Notes: generated by a model not told the origin, from the sequence alone. 64,000 nt of DNA from Klebsiella huaxiensis (GCF_003261575.2 NZ_CP036175.1:3968001-4032000), one strand, 5' to 3'. Shown: positions 54,761 through 63,832, counted from the stretch's first letter. Program-made: numbers and translations.

Positions 54761-55465
54761 TTAGCGGCGGTTGCCGAAAATACGCAGCAGCATCAGGAAC
54801 AGGTTGATAAAGTCCAGATACAGCGTCAGAGCGCCAAGAATCGAGTATTTACGCAGCATTGACGCATCACGAACATCAATCTGCTCGCCAATGTTTTTCA
54901 GCTTCTGGGTGTCATAAGCGGTTAAGCCGACGAAGATGACGACCCCGATATAGGTCACTGCCCACATCAGCGCTTCGCTCTTCAGCCAGAAATTCACCAG
55001 TGATGCCAGTAAAATACCAATCAGCCCCATAAACAGCATATTGCCGAAGCCGCTGAGATCGCGTTTGGTGGTATAACCGTAGAGGCTCATCGCGCCAAAC
55101 ATGCCGCCTGCGACCACAAAAGTACTGGCGATTGACGAGTAGGTATAGACGATGAAAATGCTCGATAGCGTTAATCCCGTTAGCGCCGAATAGAGCATAA
55201 ACAGCGTCGTCGCCATCCCGGCGCTGAGCCGTTGCACCATGCCAGAGAGCACGAAGACCAGCCCCAGCTGTGCGATAATCAACCCGTAAAAGGTGATTTT
55301 GCTGGAAAACACAAACATCATGACCGCTGGGGTATTAGCGGCAAACCACGCGATAAACGCAGTGAGCAGCAGCCCGACCGTCATCCAGCCATAAACCTGC
55401 GCCATATAAGTTTGCAGGCCGCTGCGGCCCTGCACGATTGAATCGGAACGAGGGTATCTGTCCAT
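54761..55465 (-). CDS. ybhL: Bax inhibitor-1 (BI-1/YccA) family protein YbhL
   Basis: A 234-residue inner-membrane protein with seven helices. The BI-1 signature is present (FGAMSLYGYTTKRDLSG, GLTAYDTQKLKNIGEQ), as is the C-terminal acidic/aromatic helix LYLDFINLFLMLLRIFGNRR. Relatives such as YetJ are pH-sensitive calcium leak channels; the role in enterobacteria is not settled. It matches E. coli YbhL in length. The start has AGGAGATAGTC. Confidence 0.94.
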   Translation of the reverse strand: MDRYPRSDSIVQGRSGLQTYMAQVYGWMTVGLLLTAFIAWFAANTPAVMMFVFSSKITFYGLIIAQLGLVFVLSGMVQRLSAGMATTLFMLYSALTGLTLSSIFIVYTYSSIASTFVVAGGMFGAMSLYGYTTKRDLSGFGNMLFMGLIGILLASLVNFWLKSEALMWAVTYIGVVIFVGLTAYDTQKLKNIGEQIDVRDASMLRKYSILGALTLYLDFINLFLMLLRIFGNRR

Positions 55466-55509
55466 GACTATCTCCTGATTAACGAAATTTATCCTCTAAG
55501 CGTACCACA

Positions 55510-55962
55510 CTACCAGCGTTCTGCCGCCTGTCTGTCGCTATCCCGCGCATCGACCCAGCGCTCCCCTTCCGGCGTTGCTTCACGCTTCCAGAACGGGGCT
55601 CGAGTTTTCAGATAATCCATAATGAATTCCCCGGCCGCAAACGCGCTGCTACGATGGGCGCTAGTGACGCCGACAAAGACAATTTCTTCGCCGGGCCACA
55701 TCTCCCCGATACGGTGAATCACCGTTACCCGCCCCAGCGGCCAGCGCTCGCGCGCCAGTTCGACAATCTCCGCCAACGACTTTTCAGTCATCCCCGGATA
55801 ATGCTCAAGGGTTAACGCTTTCACGCTATCGCCCAGGTTATGGTTGCGCACTTTGCCGGTAAACGTCACCACAGCGCCGTCTTCATCGCGTTCGGCAAGC
55901 CAGGGGTATTCATCGCCGACCTTAAAACGCTCATGGCCGACCACAATGCGGGTTTGCGTCAT
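55510..55962 (-). CDS. moaE: Molybdopterin synthase catalytic subunit MoaE
   Basis: A 150-residue large subunit that transfers sulphur from MoaD thiocarboxylate to precursor Z, forming molybdopterin. Conserved residues are in SAHRSSAFAAGEFIMDYLKTRAPFWKRE (split; catalytic lysines). It has the same length as the E. coli protein. ATG 55962 lies one base after the moaD stop and is preceded by GGAGGC; the in-frame start at 56004 would run into moaD. It is last in moaABCDE. Confidence 0.96.
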   Translation of the reverse strand: MTQTRIVVGHERFKVGDEYPWLAERDEDGAVVTFTGKVRNHNLGDSVKALTLEHYPGMTEKSLAEIVELARERWPLGRVTVIHRIGEMWPGEEIVFVGVTSAHRSSAFAAGEFIMDYLKTRAPFWKREATPEGERWVDARDSDRQAAERW

Positions 55963-55963
55963 C

Positions 55964-56212
55964 TTAGCCTCCGGTAACCGGTGGGAAGAATGCCACTTCA
56001 TCACCGGCTACCAGCGGATGATCAAACGAGGTCAGCGTCTGATTCACCGCCGCCAGCAGCTTACCCTCTTCCAGTGCCAGCGCCCAGCGGTCGCCACGCG
56101 TAACCAACTGTTGGCGAACGGCTTCAACCGTGGAAAGCCCATTCGGCTCGAGAGTCAGGGAATCGGTGCCGAGCAGTTCGCGCACCTGAGCAAAAAATAG
56201 AACGTTAATCAT
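55964..56212 (-). CDS. moaD: Molybdopterin synthase sulfur carrier subunit MoaD
   Basis: An 82-residue ubiquitin-like protein ending in the Gly-Gly tail (PPVTGG) that is adenylated by MoeB and charged with sulphur. ATG 56212 overlaps the last eight bases of moaC and gives MINVLFFAQVRELLG as in E. coli; the upstream frame from 56278 is a shadow of moaC. Confidence 0.96.
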   Translation of the reverse strand: MINVLFFAQVRELLGTDSLTLEPNGLSTVEAVRQQLVTRGDRWALALEEGKLLAAVNQTLTSFDHPLVAGDEVAFFPPVTGG

Positions 56213-56693
56213 GGGTATCTTCCACTCTGAAATCGCCGGACTTGCCGCCGCTCTTCGCCAGCAGGCGCACCGGGCCAATCACCATATCTTTCTGCACCGC
56301 TTTGCACATATCGTAAATCGTCAGCGCGGCGACGGAAGCGGCAGTCAACGCTTCCATTTCCACGCCAGTTTTACCGGTCAAACGGCACAAGGATTCGATG
56401 CGCACCCGGTTATGTTCCGGCTGCGCCTGTAGATTGACTTCAACTTTGCTCAACATCAGCGGGTGGCACAGCGGGATCAGCTCCCAGGTACGTTTGGCCG
56501 CCTGGATCCCGGCGATTCGTGCGGTGGCGAAAACGTCGCCTTTGTGATGGCTGCCGTCGATAATCATGGCAAGCGTCGTCGCCTGCATTTCAACGTAGGC
56601 CTCGGCGCGCGCTTCGCGAACCGTCTCCGCTTTCGCGGAGACATCAACCATGTGCGCTTCGCCCGCGGCGTTAATATGGGTCAGTTGCGACAT
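56205..56693 (-). CDS. moaC: Cyclic pyranopterin monophosphate synthase MoaC
   Basis: A 162-residue enzyme that, after MoaA, converts the 3',8-cyclo-GTP intermediate to cPMP. Conserved active-site stretches are IPLCHPLMLSKVEV and GVEMEALTAASVAALTIYDMCKA (split), with the C-terminal LLAKSGGKSGDF. It sits three bases after moaB and overlaps moaD. Confidence 0.97.
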   Translation of the reverse strand: MSQLTHINAAGEAHMVDVSAKAETVREARAEAYVEMQATTLAMIIDGSHHKGDVFATARIAGIQAAKRTWELIPLCHPLMLSKVEVNLQAQPEHNRVRIESLCRLTGKTGVEMEALTAASVAALTIYDMCKAVQKDMVIGPVRLLAKSGGKSGDFRVEDTHD

Positions 56694-56696
56694 AAA

Positions 56697-57209
56697 TTAC
56701 TTCTTAAGATGAGAGATGAAATTGCAAGGACGGGTACGCGCATCGAGCTGCGGCGCAATAATATTGTCCCATGCGGTATGACAGGCTTTGGTTGAGCCCG
56801 GCATCGCAAAAATCAGCGTGCGGTTCGCCACCCCAGCAACCGCACGGGATTGCAGCGTCGAAGTACCGATCTCTTCAAAAGAGAGCATGCGGAACACTTC
56901 GCCGAAGCCTTCAACTTCGCGGTCAAACAGCGGCAGCAGCGCTTCCGGCGCCTGATCGCCCTCGGTAAAACCGGTGCCGCCGGTGATCAACACCACCTGC
57001 ACGTCATCGCTGGCGATCCACGCCGAGACCTGGGCGCGAATAGCATAACGGTTCTCTTTAACTATCGCCTTATCGACGACGGTGTGCCCCGCTTCCTGCG
57101 CCGCATCACGCAGCCAGTGGCCGGAGGTATCGTCCTCTTCGCCACGTCGATTTGAAACGGTAAGAATTGCAATACGGGTCGGGATAAACTCAGCGCTGGC
57201 CTGACTCAT
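56697..57209 (-). CDS. moaB: Molybdopterin adenylyltransferase-like protein MoaB
   Basis: A 170-residue MogA/MoeA-fold protein, the same length as in E. coli. The MPT-binding motif VLITGGTGFTEGDQAPEAL and the late AMPGSTKACHTAWDNII are visible. In E. coli MoaB is dispensable because MogA performs adenylation. AAGGAG lies before the ATG. Confidence 0.96.
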   Translation of the reverse strand: MSQASAEFIPTRIAILTVSNRRGEEDDTSGHWLRDAAQEAGHTVVDKAIVKENRYAIRAQVSAWIASDDVQVVLITGGTGFTEGDQAPEALLPLFDREVEGFGEVFRMLSFEEIGTSTLQSRAVAGVANRTLIFAMPGSTKACHTAWDNIIAPQLDARTRPCNFISHLKK

Positions 57210-57230
57210 CTGTTCGCTCCTTAAAATGAA

Positions 57231-58220
57231 TTATCCGCCAATATACGACAGGTTCTGCGTAATACCGGTGTTGCCCTGATGCAGGAAATGGGTTTGTTTT
57301 TTATGCGTTAACGCTTCGGAAATGCGTGCTTCCAGCTCGGCCTGCTGCTCTTCTTCAGCGAGCAGATCGCGCAGATCAACGCCACCTTCGCCAAACAGGC
57401 ACAGGTGCAGTTTGCCAACGGAAGAGACGCGCAGACGGTTGCAGGTGGCGCAAAAATCTTTCTCATACGGCATGATCAGGCCGATTTCACCGGCATAATC
57501 CGGATGGCAAAAGACCTGCGCCGGGCCGTCGCTACGCTGGCGGATCTGATGGATCCAGCCGCGGCGCAGCAGCTCGTCGCGCAGCACCATGCCTGAGATA
57601 TGATGGCGGCGAAACAGGTTGCTACCCTCGCCGGTTTCCATCAGCTCAATAAAACGCAGTTGAATGCGGCGCGGTTGGATCCACGCCAGAAAGGTGTCGA
57701 GCTGGTGATGGTTAACGTCGCGCATCAGCACGGTGTTGACTTTAACTTTCTCAAAGCCAGCAGCAAAAGCGGCATCGATGCCGTCCATTACCTGGCGAAA
57801 TTTATCCTGGCCGGTAATGGCGTGAAACTGGCGGGCGTCGAGGCTATCCACGCTGACGTTAATCGCCGTCAGCCCAGCATCGCGCCAGTTTTCAACATCG
57901 CGCGCCAGCCGGTAGCCGTTGGTGGTCACCGCAATCTGACGAATAGAGAGGTTTTCCCGCACGGCGGCAATAATGTCGGTAAAATCACGACGTAGCGAAG
58001 GTTCTCCACCAGTCAGGCGCACCTTTTCCGTGCCAAGGGCTGAAAATGCACGCGTGACGCGACGAACTTCATCGACGCTGAGAAAGCCTTTATTGGTGAC
58101 GGCGCCGGGCTTGTAGCCATCGGGCAGACAATAGGTGCAACGAAAGTTACACACGTCGGTAATAGACAGGCGCAGATAGTAAAACTTCCGCGCAAATGCA
58201 TCGGTAAGCTGTGAAGCCAT
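57231..58220 (-). CDS. moaA: GTP 3',8-cyclase MoaA
   Basis: A 329-residue radical-SAM enzyme that starts molybdenum-cofactor synthesis from GTP. The N-terminal cluster is CNFRCTYC (Cys24, 28, 31), the C-terminal cluster CATCNRLRVSSVGKLHLC, and the protein ends SYIGG with the conserved double glycine. ATG 58220 follows AAGGTG, within the riboswitch expression platform, and gives MASQLTDAF as in E. coli; the upstream in-frame extension is leader sequence. Confidence 0.97.
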   Translation of the reverse strand: MASQLTDAFARKFYYLRLSITDVCNFRCTYCLPDGYKPGAVTNKGFLSVDEVRRVTRAFSALGTEKVRLTGGEPSLRRDFTDIIAAVRENLSIRQIAVTTNGYRLARDVENWRDAGLTAINVSVDSLDARQFHAITGQDKFRQVMDGIDAAFAAGFEKVKVNTVLMRDVNHHQLDTFLAWIQPRRIQLRFIELMETGEGSNLFRRHHISGMVLRDELLRRGWIHQIRQRSDGPAQVFCHPDYAGEIGLIMPYEKDFCATCNRLRVSSVGKLHLCLFGEGGVDLRDLLAEEEQQAELEARISEALTHKKQTHFLHQGNTGITQNLSYIGG

Positions 58221-58224
58221 AGAC

Positions 58225-58335
58225 ACCTTTCCAAATACGGGAGACGCGGTCATTTCTTTCCGCGCCCTGGCGACAACCGGGGCTGTCACGGCCAAAGCAC
58301 CATATCTTGCGACACAGGCACAGAGGCTAGAGTGT
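58225..58335 (-). promoter_or_regulatory. Molybdenum cofactor (Moco) riboswitch of moaA
   Basis: The minus-strand leader contains CTCTAGCCTCTG, GGTGCTTTGGCCGTGAC, the CCAGGGCG element and GAAATGAC...CTCCCGTAT...GGAAAGGTG in the same order as, from memory, the E. coli moaA Moco RNA motif. It ends at the Shine-Dalgarno of moaA, consistent with translational control by Moco. Confidence 0.88.
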
Positions 58336-58628
58336 TAGTGGGTTACACCAAATAGTAGCGCGTTAAGTGTGGTTTCGCCATACCCACATTTCGTTATGTA
58401 ATGATGTATATAGCGGATATATATAGCTTTTTTTACGCTAAGTTAGTGAGAACACAGCGTAATCCCTCGTTCTGCTATTCGCCCTCCACCCGAGACAAAA
58501 CCGTCAGGTATTTTATGGTTACCCAGCAAAAAGTGATATTCTCGCCGCAGAAGCAAGGAAAGAGACTTATTCAATGAAAATAATAAGTTAACAGTTAACA
58601 ATCGGTCTACAAAGGACGTAACATTACG
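58336..58628. promoter_or_regulatory. moaA upstream region with ModE site
   Basis: CGTTATGTA-ATGATG-TATATAGCG (58392-58415) fits the ModE consensus (CGnTATATA-N6-TATATAnCG) with one mismatch. It lies about 60 bp upstream of the riboswitch, so the operon should respond to molybdate. The rest of the region, towards the gene at 58629, shows no further site I can name. Confidence 0.75.
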
Positions 58629-59768
58629 ATGAACCGATCTCTTCACGTTATCCTGGCCCTGCTCACGCTTTGCAGCGGTTCCGTTTTCGCCGCCGAGCCG
58701 TGTACCGGCAAACTTGAGCATGCCGAAACCGGACATGACAATAGCAAGCTTATTTTATCCTCAGCGAAACTGATTGAGAGCACGGAAAGAAAAGCCATTC
58801 TGGACGCCCTTCGTCCACAGGCTGCAAGCCAGGCCGGACAGGCGGTACGTATAAAAGTCGATCGCTTAAATATCAGCAACGAATGGGCCATTCTGGTCGG
58901 GGACATCGTCGCATCTGAGGGGCAAAAGCTCGACTGGTTACAAGCGAAAGAATGCGATGCCGACCTTGATAAAATGCTGTGGGTCATCCTGAATAAAACC
59001 GCCGGGCAATGGCGCGTAAAAGAGATGACGATCTGTGCGTCAGAACCGCCCTGGTGGTATTTCAACGATGCTGACCTCACTCTACCCTGTGAGGTTTATG
59101 CCGGACTGGAATCTCCTGAGGAGGGCCAGCCTTTTGACGATCTGGCGGCACGTTGCAGAGCGTTCAGAACACAACATTCCGTTGCGGCAAACCCCATAAA
59201 AAACGCTGAGCTTAGTACCCAGCAGAAACGTGAGGTCCTGAGGCAATTCCAGCTGTTCCAGCAAGCGCTGAAGACGAAAAATATCGCCGCAGTGAAGTCT
59301 TTTATCGTTTTTCCTCTTCAGTGGGAATGGCCAGCGTTCTGGCCCGAGCAGGATGACAACCCTCCCGAGGCAATCACCGAGGCGATATTTGATAAACATT
59401 CGGCAGAGATACTGCAAGAAATGAGGAAATTGAGTTCGATCCCATCCGATGTGCTGACGCTGACCATCAAGGAGTATCGGGATAATGCATTATCGGCAAA
59501 GGAACAAGGCCGGAAATATCACCCCGCCGACGGCAGCGATGAAAATCGCTATTATTACGAGGAAAACGGCCAGAAACATTTTGTGAATGGCACCTGTGAT
59601 GCCGTTGCCAGAGCTGAATTTACTGATGACGGGCTGTTTGCTGGTTTCGGAAGCGGATCGAACAAACAGTTGCCCGGCCTGTCGGAGCTTTGCGAGCATT
59701 CAACCAATTTCGAATTTGTGCTGCTCAACAACATGCTTCGTCTGAAGAGCGTCAGCTATGCGGGCTAG
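58629..59768 (+). CDS. Secreted protein of unknown function
   Basis: A 379-residue protein with a clean signal peptide (MNRSLHVILALLTLCSGSVFA, cleavage before AEP). The mature N-terminal half (22-160) has a compact alpha/beta pattern ending QWRVKEMTICASEPPWWYF, a phrase seen in periplasmic lysozyme-inhibitor-like or NTF2-like proteins; I cannot name a family. The second half (about 195-379) is helical and contains paired cysteines (C342, C365). No lipobox is visible. It lies between moaA and ybhK, which are adjacent in K-12, next to a decayed WG-repeat gene. Predicted periplasmic. The Shine-Dalgarno (AAAGGA) is distant. Confidence 0.75.
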   Translation: MNRSLHVILALLTLCSGSVFAAEPCTGKLEHAETGHDNSKLILSSAKLIESTERKAILDALRPQAASQAGQAVRIKVDRLNISNEWAILVGDIVASEGQKLDWLQAKECDADLDKMLWVILNKTAGQWRVKEMTICASEPPWWYFNDADLTLPCEVYAGLESPEEGQPFDDLAARCRAFRTQHSVAANPIKNAELSTQQKREVLRQFQLFQQALKTKNIAAVKSFIVFPLQWEWPAFWPEQDDNPPEAITEAIFDKHSAEILQEMRKLSSIPSDVLTLTIKEYRDNALSAKEQGRKYHPADGSDENRYYYEENGQKHFVNGTCDAVARAEFTDDGLFAGFGSGSNKQLPGLSELCEHSTNFEFVLLNNMLRLKSVSYAG

Positions 59769-59780
59769 CATCGTTGATTT

Positions 59781-59807
59781 ATGACAAGGCCTGGCAGACC
59801 TTGTCAT
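59781..59807. terminator. Hairpin between the orphan gene and the WG-repeat remnant
   Basis: ATGACAAGG/CCTTGTCAT is a perfect nine-pair stem, but without a T-run, so terminator function is weak at best. Confidence 0.45.
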
Positions 59808-59827
59808 CCTGCGTCATTATCGTCGAT

Positions 59828-60260
59828 CTACAGCACCACCTGCTTTTCAAAGTCGCCGCCGTATTCAAGGTAGTGTTGTAGTGTTAACAGCCCCCGGCGT
59901 TTCGCCAGCCGCCATTTGCAGTAATGTCCTTCCCATTCATCAACAGGCGCACCGAACAGCAGAGTCAGGCGCGTCTTTAAATCCTGATAATGCTTTTTGA
60001 TGTTATCGGCGTAGTCAGACTCCAGAAACTCATACTCTCCCCACTCATTTTCTGCGTAATAGACTTCAGCAAGCGTGATAATTGCACCAAACTTTATGTC
60101 ATCCTTTTCGACCCTGTCAGCGCTGAGCACAACAAAAGCCGCTGGCATCATAGCGAGAAATAAGATCGTAAACAGGCTCGACAACCCAACCCCCACGCTT
60201 ATCAATCAGCCCGTACTGACCTGATTCATCAGAAAAAGGAGCGATACTTAACTCAGATTA
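59828..60260 (-). pseudogene. Frameshifted remnant of a WG-repeat protein gene
   Basis: Reading the minus strand from just inside an in-frame TAA (60258-60260) gives SELSIAPFSDESGQYGLIDKRGGWVVEPVYD, with the consensus WG repeat (GLIDKRGxWVVEPxYD). That frame closes near 60118. The neighbouring frame continues from FVVLSADRVEKDD to a natural stop at 59828, with a C-terminal region (YYAENEWGEYEFLESDY...) that has normal coding composition. The switch falls at the run TTTT near 60139-60142, where one base is extra. No start codon or N-terminus remains. The open frame 59828-60205 alone is therefore not a real full gene. Confidence 0.7.
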
Positions 60261-60500
60261 TCTCGGTTGCAAATACAGGGGAGTTTCTGTCGCCAGGCGG
60301 CAGGGAATTAACTCGCACCGGGCAAATACGGTGAATGGATGGCTAAAATGCCGGCTAATATTATCACTGTGTGACACCCCCTCTTTTAGCAAATAGCCAT
60401 GTCCAGAGCGTGCTACACAATAGATGTCAGAGGCCGAGCATCGTTTTTTAAGAAAAGATCGGTTACTGTGAGCCCGATTAATTGATATGAAGGGATTTTT

Positions 60501-61406
60501 ATGCGCAATCGTACTTTCGCCGATCTTGATCGCGTAGTGGCTCTGGGCGGCGGACATGGGCTGGGCCGGGTAATGTCATCACTCTCCTCCCTTGGCTCAC
60601 GCCTGACCGGCATTGTCACCACCACTGATAACGGTGGTTCCACGGGGCGAATTCGCCGCGCGGAAGGTGGCATCGCCTGGGGAGACATGCGTAACTGCAT
60701 TAATCAGCTTATTGCCGAACCCAGCGTAGCGTCGGCAATGTTTGAATATCGTTTTAGCGGTAACGGGGAACTTTCCGGACATAACCTCGGAAATCTGATG
60801 TTAAAGGCGTTGGATCACCTGAGCGTGCGGCCTCTTGAAGCGATCAATTTGATCAGAAATCTGCTTAAAGTCGACGCTCTGCTGATTCCCATGTCGGAAC
60901 AACCGGTCGACCTGATGGCGATTGACCACGAAGGGCATGAAGTCTACGGCGAAGTGAATATTGACCAGCTCGCCTGCGTGCCGCGCGAATTGATGCTCTC
61001 CCCACCGGTTCCCACCACTCGCGAAGCGATAGAGGCTATTGCCGAAGCCGATTTAATCCTTATCGGACCAGGTAGCTTCTATACCAGCCTGATGCCCATT
61101 ATCTTGCTCGATGAGGTGGCGCAAGCGCTGCGCCGCACGCCCGCACCGATGGTGTTTATCGATAACCTCGGTAAAGAACATAGCCCTGCCGCCAGCCTGG
61201 CGCTGTCGGACCGGGTGGCCATTATGGAGCAACATATCGGCAAGCGGGTGATTGACGCGTTAGTGATTGGTCCGAAAGCGGACATCACAGGTATTGAGCA
61301 TCGGGTGATTATCCAGACGCCGCTGGACGCCAGCGATGTCCCTTATCGCCACGATCGGCAACTATTACGCAGCGCGCTGGAAAAAGCGATTCAGGCATTA
61401 GGCTAA
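60501..61406 (+). CDS. ybhK: YvcK/CofD-family protein YbhK
   Basis: A 301-residue Rossmann-like protein of the CofD/YvcK (UPF0052) family. GGGHGLGRVMSSL (about 15-27), TTTDNGGSTGRIRR and GPGSFYTSLMPIIL are the nucleotide/sugar-binding stretches. YvcK proteins bind UDP-N-acetylglucosamine and influence cell-wall and carbon metabolism in other bacteria; the enterobacterial role is not defined. It matches E. coli YbhK in length. The ATG follows AAGGGATTTTT. Confidence 0.93.
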   Translation: MRNRTFADLDRVVALGGGHGLGRVMSSLSSLGSRLTGIVTTTDNGGSTGRIRRAEGGIAWGDMRNCINQLIAEPSVASAMFEYRFSGNGELSGHNLGNLMLKALDHLSVRPLEAINLIRNLLKVDALLIPMSEQPVDLMAIDHEGHEVYGEVNIDQLACVPRELMLSPPVPTTREAIEAIAEADLILIGPGSFYTSLMPIILLDEVAQALRRTPAPMVFIDNLGKEHSPAASLALSDRVAIMEQHIGKRVIDALVIGPKADITGIEHRVIIQTPLDASDVPYRHDRQLLRSALEKAIQALG

Positions 61407-61454
61407 TTCTCAAAGCAGCGTTATTCTGGCCACCAATCCAGCCAGGCTTAAAAT

Positions 61455-61471
61455 CTTAAGGTTGTCTTAAA
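61455..61471 (+). promoter_or_regulatory. PmrA box upstream of eptA
   Basis: CTTAAG-GTTGT-CTTAAA fits the PmrA/BasR direct-repeat consensus (CTTAA-N6-CTTAA spacing). It lies 46 bp upstream of the eptA start; another CTTAAA at 61447 extends the array. Confidence 0.88.
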
Positions 61472-61516
61472 AAAACATCGGCAACATAGCGACCATCTCT
61501 TTATGTGGACGTCGCT

Positions 61517-63160
61517 ATGTCACTATTTTCTTTACGTCGGCCGGTGGTTAGCCGTACAACCTATCTGATTCTGTTTGCCTGCTATATTGGGCTGGTACTG
61601 AATCTCGCCTTCTATCGTCAGGTGTTTACCCTGCTGCCGGTCAACGGCCTGCACAACTGGCTGGTGTTCCTCAGCATGCCGATAGTGGCAATTAGCGTGA
61701 TGAACATCATTACTACCATCGCCTCGTTCCTGAAGCTTGACCGTCTGGTGATTAGCCTGTTTATCTTGCTGAGCGCTTCGGCTCAGTATTTTATCTGGAC
61801 CTTCGGCGTGGTGATAGACCGGGGAATGATCACCAATATTTTCGATACCACCCCCGCCGAAAGTTTCGCCCTGCTCTCCAGCAAAATGGTTCTGATACTC
61901 GGCCTTTCCGGGGTTCTGGCGGTAGCTGTCGTCTGGTGGGTTAAAATTCGTAAACCGCAAACGTTATGGCGCGGCGTCGCCGTGCGCCTGCTCAGCATCG
62001 TGGTTTCAGCACTGTTGATTATTCTGGTCGCCGCGCTGTTTTATAAAGATTACGCCTCGGTGTTTCGCAATAACAAAGAGCTGGTGAAATCTTTGAGTCC
62101 GTCGAACAGTATTGTGGCGATGAATTCCTGGTATGCACATAACAGAATGGCCAATCTGCCTCTGGTAAAAATTGGCGAAGACGCCGTGCAGAAGCCGGAA
62201 ATGCGCAACGGAGCGAAGAAAAACCTGACCATTGTTGTGTTAGGCGAAACCTCAAGAGCGGCGAATTTTTCGCTCAACGGCTATTCCCGCGAAACCAACC
62301 CGCGCCTGAAGCAAGATAATGTGGTTTATTTCCCGAATACCACCTCCTGCGGCACCGCCACGGCAGTTTCCGTGCCGTGCATGTTCTCTAATATGCCGCG
62401 TGCCCACTATGATGAAGAATTGGCGCAGCATCAGGAGGGAGCACTGGATATCCTGCAACGCGCAGGAGTTAAGGTACTGTGGAGCGACAACGATGGCGGC
62501 TGCAAAGGGGCCTGCGACCGGGTTCCGCACCAGAACGTAACCAATCTCAATCTGAGCGGTCAGTGCATCGACGGCGAGTGCTACGATGAAGTGTTATTCC
62601 ATAACCTGGAGAGCTACATCGACGGTTTGCAACAGGACGGGATTATCGTTCTGCATACTATCGGCAGCCACGGTCCGACCTATTACAATCGCTATCCGCC
62701 GCAGTTTAAGCAGTTCACACCGACCTGCGACACCAATGAGATACAGGGTTGCACTCAGCAGCAGCTCACCAATACCTACGACAATACGATTTTGTATGTC
62801 GATTATGTGGTCGATAAAGCGATAAAATTATTGCAGTCGAAGCAGGATAAATTTACCACCAGCCTGGTGTATCTCTCAGATCACGGCGAGTCGCTGGGCG
62901 AAGATGGTGTTTATTTACACGGGCTGCCGTGGTCCATCGCGCCGGATACGCAAAAGCATGTGCCGATGCTGCTGTGGCTGTCGCCGGATTATCAACAGCG
63001 CTATGGCGTATCCGGACAGTGTTTGCAGCAAAAAGCGAAAACACAACCGTATTCGCAGGATAATCTCTTCTCCACCCTGCTCGGTCTGCTCGGAGTCAGC
63101 ACCCACGAGTACCAGGCAACAGACGATATTTTAACGCCATGTAGAGAGGCAGGCCGATGA
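61517..63160 (+). CDS. eptA: Lipid A phosphoethanolamine transferase EptA (PmrC)
   Basis: A 547-residue inner-membrane enzyme with five N-terminal helices (to about 175) and a periplasmic sulfatase-fold domain. Metal and nucleophile residues are Glu244 (VLGETSR) and Thr280 (SCGTATAVSVPC), with HTIGSHGPTYYNRYP and LSDHGESLGEDG completing the zinc site. It adds phosphoethanolamine to lipid A phosphates, lowering polymyxin binding. ATG 61517 is chosen over GTG 61505. It overlaps pmrA by ATGA, so eptA-pmrA-pmrB is one autoregulated operon. Confidence 0.95.
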   Translation: MSLFSLRRPVVSRTTYLILFACYIGLVLNLAFYRQVFTLLPVNGLHNWLVFLSMPIVAISVMNIITTIASFLKLDRLVISLFILLSASAQYFIWTFGVVIDRGMITNIFDTTPAESFALLSSKMVLILGLSGVLAVAVVWWVKIRKPQTLWRGVAVRLLSIVVSALLIILVAALFYKDYASVFRNNKELVKSLSPSNSIVAMNSWYAHNRMANLPLVKIGEDAVQKPEMRNGAKKNLTIVVLGETSRAANFSLNGYSRETNPRLKQDNVVYFPNTTSCGTATAVSVPCMFSNMPRAHYDEELAQHQEGALDILQRAGVKVLWSDNDGGCKGACDRVPHQNVTNLNLSGQCIDGECYDEVLFHNLESYIDGLQQDGIIVLHTIGSHGPTYYNRYPPQFKQFTPTCDTNEIQGCTQQQLTNTYDNTILYVDYVVDKAIKLLQSKQDKFTTSLVYLSDHGESLGEDGVYLHGLPWSIAPDTQKHVPMLLWLSPDYQQRYGVSGQCLQQKAKTQPYSQDNLFSTLLGLLGVSTHEYQATDDILTPCREAGR

Positions 63161-63828
63161 AAATTTTAGTCATTGAAGACGATGCGCTCCTGTTACAAGG
63201 ATTAATTCTGGCAATGCAAAGCGAGGGCTACGTTTGCGACGGCGTGTCTACTGCTCATGAAGCGGCGCTCTCTCTGGCCAGCAATCACTACAGTCTGGTG
63301 GTGCTCGACCTGGGCCTGCCGGATGAAGACGGCCTGCATTTCCTGGCGCGCATGCGCCGGGAGAAGTTTAGCCAGCCGGTGCTGATCCTTACCGCCCGCG
63401 ATACCGTTGATGACCGCATCAGCGGCCTGGATACCGGCGCGGATGACTACCTGGTTAAACCGTTTGCCCTGGAAGAGCTGAACGCGCGCATTCGCGCCTT
63501 GCTGCGTCGTCATAACAATCAGGGAGACAACGAACTGACTATCGGCAATCTGCGCCTGAACGTCACCCGCCGTCTGGTCTGGCTCGGCGAGCAGTCCCTC
63601 GATTTAACGCCGAAAGAGTACGCCTTGCTCTCCCGCCTGATGATGAAAGCGGGCAGCCCGGTGCACCGCGAAATTCTCTACAACGATATTTACAGTTGGG
63701 ATAACGAACCGGCTACCAACACCCTGGAGGTGCATATCCACAATCTGCGCGATAAGGTGGGTAAAGCGCGGATCCGCACCGTCCGGGGCTTCGGCTATAT
63801 GCTGGTTAATAATGGGGAGACGGAATAA
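63157..63828 (+). CDS. basR: Response regulator PmrA (BasR)
   Basis: A 223-residue OmpR-family response regulator. The receiver domain has Asp51 as phospho-acceptor (VVLDLGLPDEDG), Thr79 (LTAR) and Lys101 (YLVKPF). A winged-helix effector domain (about 125-220) contains LTPKEYALLSRL and RTVRGFGYML. It is activated by PmrB under Fe(III), low pH or antimicrobial-peptide stress, and activates eptA through the PmrA box upstream. Confidence 0.95.
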   Translation: MKILVIEDDALLLQGLILAMQSEGYVCDGVSTAHEAALSLASNHYSLVVLDLGLPDEDGLHFLARMRREKFSQPVLILTARDTVDDRISGLDTGADDYLVKPFALEELNARIRALLRRHNNQGDNELTIGNLRLNVTRRLVWLGEQSLDLTPKEYALLSRLMMKAGSPVHREILYNDIYSWDNEPATNTLEVHIHNLRDKVGKARIRTVRGFGYMLVNNGETE

Positions 63829-63832
63829 CGCT

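Noticed and set aside
60258..60557. A 99-codon minus-strand frame overlapping the start of ybhK
   Set aside because: It overlaps the conserved ybhK start and promoter; at most part of the WG-repeat remnant, with no start signal.
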